A stretch of 64,000 nt of DNA from Dryococelus australis (taxonomy: Eukaryota; Arthropoda; Insecta; Phasmatodea; Phasmatidae): assembly GCA_029891345.1 (NCBI GenBank), contig CM056999.1, positions 27,253,418-27,317,417 on the forward strand, given 5' to 3'. Numbering within the stretch: the stretch's first letter is position 1; the number at the start of each line of letters is the position of its first letter. The translations under genes were made by a program, and so were the position numbers. The notes under the pieces were generated by a model. The model was not told where the DNA came from and did no database searches. It saw only the letters and a program-made list of their open reading frames with translations. This document shows positions 58,139 through 64,000 of the stretch, in pieces.

Positions 58139-59241
58139 TCATAAATTTAAAATGATTTAAATTAAAATGAATAAGGAGTGAAAAATAACTACCTCATTAA
58201 AGGATTAAATTTTACACTGCTTATTTATTACCGCTTTGCAAGACAACTGGGATAACGGTTCTGTATAATCCAGGCTAAAATAAATAATTGAAATTATTTT
58301 ACTTTAAGTCAGGTGAAGACAAACCTGATTAAATAAATTCAAACTTCAAATAAAATTCCAAGCAGCTAATCTCGCAATTTACAGCGAGTACAAGGGGTGG
58401 TTTATGTCCAGAAGAGACGTTGTTATGGCCTGCTACCGTGGAAGTCAAGAAGTGACTTGGATAATGGGGTGCAGGGGTAAGGACGACGGGTTACCTTTAG
58501 ATTCTTCACAAAGGAGTTTTCTCGGTATGCTGCAGGGTTGGATGCTGGTGCTGCTGGAGGAGCCATCTGCCAGCTGCTGGAGCTGGAGGTTGAGAGCCTT
58601 TACAAGCTTGTAGATGAAGGCTGGCCTTCTTCAGGCTTGGAGAGGATGGAGGCTTTCTTCAGACCTAGGAGAGCCCTCCAACCTTACACACGTCGGGCGG
58701 TCCGACGTACTCTGGCAAGAGCGTTTTAGGTACTCCTTATATATCCGAAATCTCAGCTTCTTGGCTGTCACAGAGGTACAGAGGTTTCTAGCCTTCCAAT
58801 GCAGGGGTTTTGTTATTTCAGGGCAGTGGGATGTACCACACATTTCTTATCACCCTGGCTGGAGGCTGATGACATATTTACTACCTCCTTTCGAGGTTTG
58901 GCAGGGATGACATCACTGGTTGCAGGGGTGCTGCTCTCTTGCGGTGACTCTACTAACTTTCTTGTCTGTTCCAGTGTGTCCGTAACTCGGCAGGTAAAAC
59001 TATCTACGGTCTTGGGGGTGGCGACCGCATGCCGATTTCTGGGCATTGAGTACAATTTCAATAATTATTTGCGTTAATTATTCATGTGACTGTAGTCGTC
59101 CAACGCGTGGAATCAACCCTGTAGTAATGGGATTTCTGCCGCTTTTGACTTGCCACAAATGCTCTCAGCGATTGCTGATGGGGCGAAGTCGTCCAGTAGA
59201 GGGCGCAGGTGCGGTGTGCAGTAGGGTGGCGGCATGCGTCA
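58139..59241 (-). mobile_element. LTR E: 5' LTR of another minus-strand gypsy copy
   Basis: The right edge is GCATGCGTCA (59232-59241), identical to the terminus of LTR A. On the minus strand there is a TATATAAG box at 58736-58743 and AATAAA at 58224-58229, the same order as in A-C. A primer binding site follows eight bases beyond the left edge. The left edge itself lacks a canonical TG. To its right a minus-strand GGGGTGGGCGAT resembles a polypurine tract, so a tandem or rearranged copy is possible. Confidence 0.55.
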
Positions 59242-61241
59242 ATCGCCCACCCCGTGAAGCGATGTAGACCCATCGCAAGTTAGATCACATCTGCTTCAGG
59301 TATGGGGGGTCATTCCCCAGTCATTTTTGTGGCGATATACCTCAGTTGCGGCACTGGACTCAACGCCTCTTCTGTGCATGCATGGCCAGTTGAGCTGCCG
59401 GGGCCCGTTATCCGGTCAGGCGACATCTGTTCAGTGTTACTGGGTTAACTGCCTCTTCTCCCTCTCCCTCTTTTCCTTCCGCCGCAGTCTTGGGGTGGCG
59501 GCGCAGTGTCTCATCCCGGCAGCCAGTTCATTCTTTGCTACCACAGCAGGTAGGAGAGTTTTGAAGTAGGGATTTAGCAGGAGCAGGTCATGTTGGTTTA
59601 TGAACCCTAGCCTTCCTAGTTCAAGGGCCAGCTCACACAATACGACAGCTGAGTAATTTAATACTATTGGGTGGTACAATAGCATGTTTCTAGTAATTTA
59701 AAAGGAAGTAAGTATTTACCTCTAACCTCTATATAAAAGTGTAACTAAACGAGAGTCCCACTTGCAAGGACTAGCAAAGAGATGTTTACCATGGTCCCTG
59801 CAGCATGATTTTACATGATCTACTTTGAGCCAGCGCTGTCACACGGTAAACAATTTACGTGTGAAAAACAAAGTGAGTTCTTTACTCTTTAATAGCATTA
59901 TGCTCTAACAAGGTACCGTATCCCCATACAATTAAAAGACATTTTTTATTTACAATACACATCAACAATTAGCTTAGGTTAAATACATTTTGGTACTAAG
60001 GTTACTTATATTTTAGATAGCCATTTATCTGGCGTAATATTTCATCAGCTAGGTTACACACATGCTCCTTTTGCAAACTTTAATTATGTATTCTTTTCTG
60101 GGTAGGCTACTGCCTAATTTAAGTACGTGATGTCAGAAGTTACGTATATTTTTATCTAGTACATTTCCCAACTCTGGTACAAGTCTTGTGTTACATAATT
60201 ATTGGTTAGGCTAGGGTCTGGTTTGATTTTATGACAATTTAAATTACGCTATTACATTTGGGAAATTACGTAAGCTCTACAAAACTGTCACTTCTACAGT
60301 TTGTCACATTCTTAACCTGGGTCTCACGTAATCTTTTACGTGTTCTAGCCTAATTATATAGGCAAAGCTACTTTACACAATTTGTCACTTCCCTTTCTTC
60401 AATATGTTACAATTATGGTACTTATACCTTAGCTCCCATTTCACTTTACTGGAATTATGTACAAAAGAATCTCTCTCATTCTACAATTCACTTGTGGCAC
60501 AGCTTACATTAGTAGCCTATTATTATTTACAAACCACTTCTTTCCTTTTTATTAATAATTACTGGGGGAACAACTGATTTATTATTAGAATTGTTCTAAG
60601 TTTTCTAGATTGAATCGTAGTTTGCTATGTTCCCGCTACTGGCGGGATACATCAAACTTATGTTCATTGCGACTTCATTCACTTAAAACACATCAACATA
60701 ATCTCAAATGGGGAATACTTCCCTTCTTACTCTACAAGGCATAATTGTTTAACAGAGAAACTCAATTTTTTTTCTTTTTAATCCTAACTTACTTATGAGT
60801 GCATCATTACATACGTTTCATTTACTGCCCTAACTTTATTTTCTCTCAACTTATTTCTTACACTTAAGTACACTTTGGTTTCACTCAGTTGTCCCTCTTA
60901 CAGTGTCACATTACCTTGGTAATTAGTATAATTTGCATTCTTAGTAAGGCCGGGAATTTCCTGTATGGCGGTTACAGCACAATCACAGTGAGTTTTCACC
61001 TCATGCTCTTACTGCAAATTACATCTGATACTAATTCAAGGTCGCCCAGTGAGGCATTGTTAGGAATGGTGAGGATTAGGTTACGTGGGTTCACAGACCT
61101 GCTGATATGTTTTGTTTACACGCATCTCACTTCCTAACGGTGCTCATTGAGTTTCTTGCCTCTACGTTAAATGTGTCATACTGATACATTTCACCACAAA
61201 ATAATCTTACATGACTTATTATTTTGTAAGTTACGTGAGAA
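59242..61241. other. Non-coding, AT-rich from 59700
   Basis: A minus frame at 59437-59685 has no recognised family. 59750-61240 holds many TTACGTA motifs but no gene. Confidence 0.35.
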
Positions 61242-61249
61242 CTCTAGAG

Positions 61250-61932
61250 CAGGCCTGCCGTTTTAACAGATTTTATGAATTTTTATGGATTTTTTAACAC
61301 CGTAGAAAATCCAAACTCAAACTTTAGATTTTTTTGAAGCACTTTGCTTTAAGTGGCTGCTGCATACATGCGACACTAGCGCCCACAGCGACGTGTGTCA
61401 GTTTCACTCATGCATTTGTTTGAAAGATTCTTACAACAATGGAGGTGAATAATTAAGTGAAATACTTTGGACAAACACCATTGCTTCAATAGTGTATGTC
61501 CAAAATATTTCGCTTCATTATTCACTGGTGCGGGCATACAATTATCTACATACATATTTCTGTTACTGGCCGTATGATCAAATGCAAAGGCCAAGAACAT
61601 TAACGAAAAAACCATTGCTGCAAATTGCCATTTTTACGCATGCAATCTGAATTTGGTGACTATGTTTTGCACTTGGCATTGATATCACAATGGTGAGGAA
61701 ACAAAAATTATCGCAGATACAGTCGTATAAATGAAAGTATAAGAGTGAGTGAAGAAAATAATTACCATTGTTTGTACATTCCAAACCAAAACTACTACAT
61801 TAAATTTGTAAACATCTTTCATATCCACTTTTTTGTAATTTGCAATTTTTTTTAATTCCAGGAATCCGAATGATTCCAGGATTTTCATATACAGGAACCA
61901 GGATTTCAGCTTCAAGGCTGGTGGCAGCCCTG
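61250..61932. mobile_element. Non-autonomous hAT element, complete
   Basis: Ends CAGGCCTGCC and GGCAGCCCTG are a 10-bp terminal inverted repeat with one mismatch. They are flanked by a perfect 8-bp duplication CTCTAGAG at 61242-61249 and 61933-61940. The duplication fits the nTnnnnAn target preference of hAT transposases. Length is 683 bp. No transposase domain is visible in any frame, so it depends on an enzyme supplied elsewhere. An internal hairpin lies at 61444-61526. Confidence 0.88.
61444..61526. repeat. Long imperfect hairpin inside the hAT element
   Basis: Arms 61444-61475 and 61495-61526 are reverse complements over 32 bases with about five mismatches, with a loop of 19 bases. If transcribed it would form a miRNA-precursor-sized fold. 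Confidence 0.75.
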
Positions 61933-61940
61933 CTCTAGAG

Positions 61941-63554
61941 GGGTAGAACCAATCAAGCATAAACTTTTCAGCTTGTTCAAGATTGACGCTACGTTAATTT
62001 CCTGCGTATAGTTATTGGCAAGCAAGGGACCAAAGTTATTTACAAAAGTAAGACATTCTAAAATCTTCATATTTACGTTAGAGGGTGCCCATTGTCAGGA
62101 GGAAAGTCTACATATTAATAACGGCATTTATTAGTGTAGGACCTCTGTTCCTGGCAATGCGTCCCGAATTTCTAACCTTAAAAATTCTTACCCTAAGAAG
62201 TACACGTTTAAACAATTCTGCGGGTTCTTATTTCCCTTTCTTCTTGGGGGGAAAATAATGATATTTGCACACTACCTAGCTTACAAGGTTATGATTTTTA
62301 TTGTAGGACTTTTTTTCGTCAACTAACCTTCCCTACTAAAATAGATACTATGAGTTTTTGCACTCTTGTACTTGGCGTTTTCTCTACATTATCACTCCTT
62401 ACTATGTTGCACTCTATGTAAGTGTCCTAGTGGGGGCTAATATTTAAGGGTGGCCTCAGCCAAGTACTCATTCAAGTAATATGGGTGTTGGGCGATGGTG
62501 CTTGTGGAGGCGTCGCTTTAGTGGTTGTCATCTCTTTCGTTGAGGAGTCACTACAGTGAAAGATTATCTGAACGCAGTGGGTGCTTTCCAAGATGTTTCC
62601 TTGTAACGCCCCAGGATGTAGATTGTGCGCCTGGCACACAGGGAAGTAGTTCGTTGTGGTGAGACAGTTGCAAGCGGCGGCCCTGGGATGGCAGCCTGGA
62701 TGACGTTGCTGTTAGTCTGTGGGGTGACTTTCGCCATTACATCAGCACAGGTGGGCTCATTCTCTATCGTGCTTCTCTGGCGATTGGGACGTGGTATTCA
62801 TGGATACAGGGGCTGTAGCGATAAAGCCAATTCTCTTGGGTGTCCAGGAAACTGTTTTAACATACTTGGCGGCACGCGTTACCTGTCTGGTTGCCTCTCC
62901 AGCCTATGTTTCTCTATCTGCGTTGGTCGCCCGGTTGACCGATGCCTTAGTTGTTCCCGTGGTGCACTACAGGCTCCCTCCAGTTGCTTGTTCTTCTCTT
63001 CCATTGCTGTTGATGATTGGGAAGGCTGGGATGAGTGGAAGGGTGCGTAACCTCATATCCCTATCCTTAGACATTTCCATGCCCTCTGGGGGTGGAGTGA
63101 CCGGAACTGTGCCTTGAGATTATGGATACATAGCCTCATCCAGGTAAATTTCCGTGGACAGCGCTTCCTCCGGGGTGGGAGCAAAGGTTGGGGAGATGTG
63201 TTCGCCGATCGGTGGGGTTGTCTCATGAGTTTACTGGTGCTTGACAGCCAAGGGTGCGGAGAGGCGTTGAACAAGAGGAGTCTGTGGCCACCTGTCAGCG
63301 ACCTTGGGGTCGGTTGAAGGTTCACTTGTCTCCATGATGATACTTCCTACAGGGTGCGTTCCTAGGCTAACCGTATCAGCCGGGCTACACCATGAGCTTT
63401 CGATTACTGAGCTTCACTTTCTGGTTTGGTGTCTGGGTGAGCAGAGGACATACGAGCATGATGTTGAAGATAGTATCTGCAGCGATACTCCTCCTCTGAA
63501 TGATTGATGGAGATATGTTCGATAGGACAGGGGAAGGGGTGAATCCACCAATTC
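61941..63554. other. Unassigned stretch, GC-rich after 62440
   Basis: 61941-62440 is AT-rich and featureless. From 62440 the composition resembles the gypsy tail regions. Overlapping frames (62625-63050, 62791-63117 plus; 63053-63325 minus) have no recognised domain. Confidence 0.3.
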
Positions 63555-63720
63555 CATGTCCGGTGTTTTAGGTCTAATGACCTGAGGTCGGGGCATGCGC
63601 CTCACCCGCCTTTTGGGTGGTCGGGGTTTGGTTCCCTCGCAGGGTTCCGTCTCTATAAGGTTCGCTCAAACTTTGCAGCAGGAGTCCTGGGTTCGAGTCC
63701 TGACATGGGCTCGGTCTTAC
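63555..63720 (+). repeat. tRNA-like repeat head
   Basis: GAGGTCGGGGCATGCGCC resembles an A box. GGTTTGGTTCCC about 35 nt further and GGGTTCGAGTCC at about 63689-63700 resemble B boxes. No full cloverleaf forms. Possibly a SINE or two tRNA-derived pieces fused. Confidence 0.35.
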
Positions 63721-63909
63721 TCTCATCTGCCTTAGACTAAGTGGCCTTCTGCTAGCAGTGGTTCATAATCCTTCGGAGTTTCCATTTGCTCTAGGAGTGA
63801 ATCTCGCCTCTCAATTGCGGGGTGGTGCATTTTGCAGTTGGGAAGGAGGGATTCTCGTCTCCTGTGGTTGCAGAGTGTAGCAATCCTGGTTAAAATGCCG
63901 GTCCGGGTG

Positions 63910-63966
63910 GTAGGGCTCTCACAACTCTGGTACTGTAGCAAGAATCCAGAGTTGTGAGAGCCCTAC
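63910..63966. repeat. Perfect 21-bp-stem inverted repeat
   Basis: The arm 63910-63930 (starts GTAGGGCTCTCACAACTC) is exactly complementary to 63946-63966, with a 15-base loop (63931-63945). It is near the right edge of the window, so what lies beyond is unseen. Confidence 0.95.
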
Positions 63967-64000
63967 AAACTTCAAGCCATAGTTCAGAACTTAGACGCTG

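Overview
This window looks like a transposon-rich stretch of an animal genome, most likely an insect or other arthropod with a large genome. It is AT-rich and intergenic in character, with no long intact host gene. It contains Ty3/gypsy LTR retrotransposons at several stages of decay, hAT and pogo-like DNA transposon remnants, tRNA-headed SINE-like copies, microsatellites and a degenerate satellite. The organism call is an inference from repeat content and base composition. No ribosomal or housekeeping gene is present to anchor it.

Layout. 0-7 kb: the 3' end of a broken hAT transposase, a six-unit tandem array with a period near 280 bp, one short coiled-coil exon, a compound GC/CA/AT microsatellite, a perfect 28-bp palindrome, a SINE-like copy and a foldback-like region. 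7.4-8.7 kb: a solo LTR (family 1). 9-10.3 kb: repeats built on a GAATCGGGCC motif. 13.3-17.4 kb: an LTR-element-like structure with two direct repeats of about 1.1 kb around 1.9 kb without recognisable proteins. 20.9-25.0 kb: the 3' half of a minus-strand gypsy element (RNase H, integrase, tail, polypurine tract, family-1 LTR). 26.2-39.5 kb: the best-preserved element, a minus-strand gypsy with 5' LTR, primer binding site, gag, protease, reverse transcriptase, RNase H, integrase, polypurine tract and 3' LTR. A related LTR is nested inside it. 42.8-44.1 kb: two copies of a MITE-like element, one carrying a pogo-like MITE. 46.1-46.4 kb: a candidate terminal exon of a host gene. 46.9-51.5 kb: heavily decayed plus-strand retroelement pieces and a partial LTR. 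53.8-55.3 kb: a repeat-coding tail and integrase end of another minus-strand gypsy. 56.2-56.7 kb: a hAT fragment. 58.1-59.2 kb: another gypsy 5' LTR with a primer binding site. 61.2-61.9 kb: a complete non-autonomous hAT element with a perfect 8-bp target duplication. The window ends in a tRNA-like segment and a perfect 21-bp-stem hairpin.

No gene set here works together as a host pathway. The functional units are transposon life cycles: LTR promoter and polyA signal, tRNA-primed reverse transcription, integration. All coding parts carry stops or frameshifts, so none looks autonomous now. I did not find a convincing undescribed system. The most interesting leads are a cysteine-rich N-terminal gag motif shared by two elements, repeat-coding tails downstream of integrase in two elements, the 280-bp array and the two strong hairpins.
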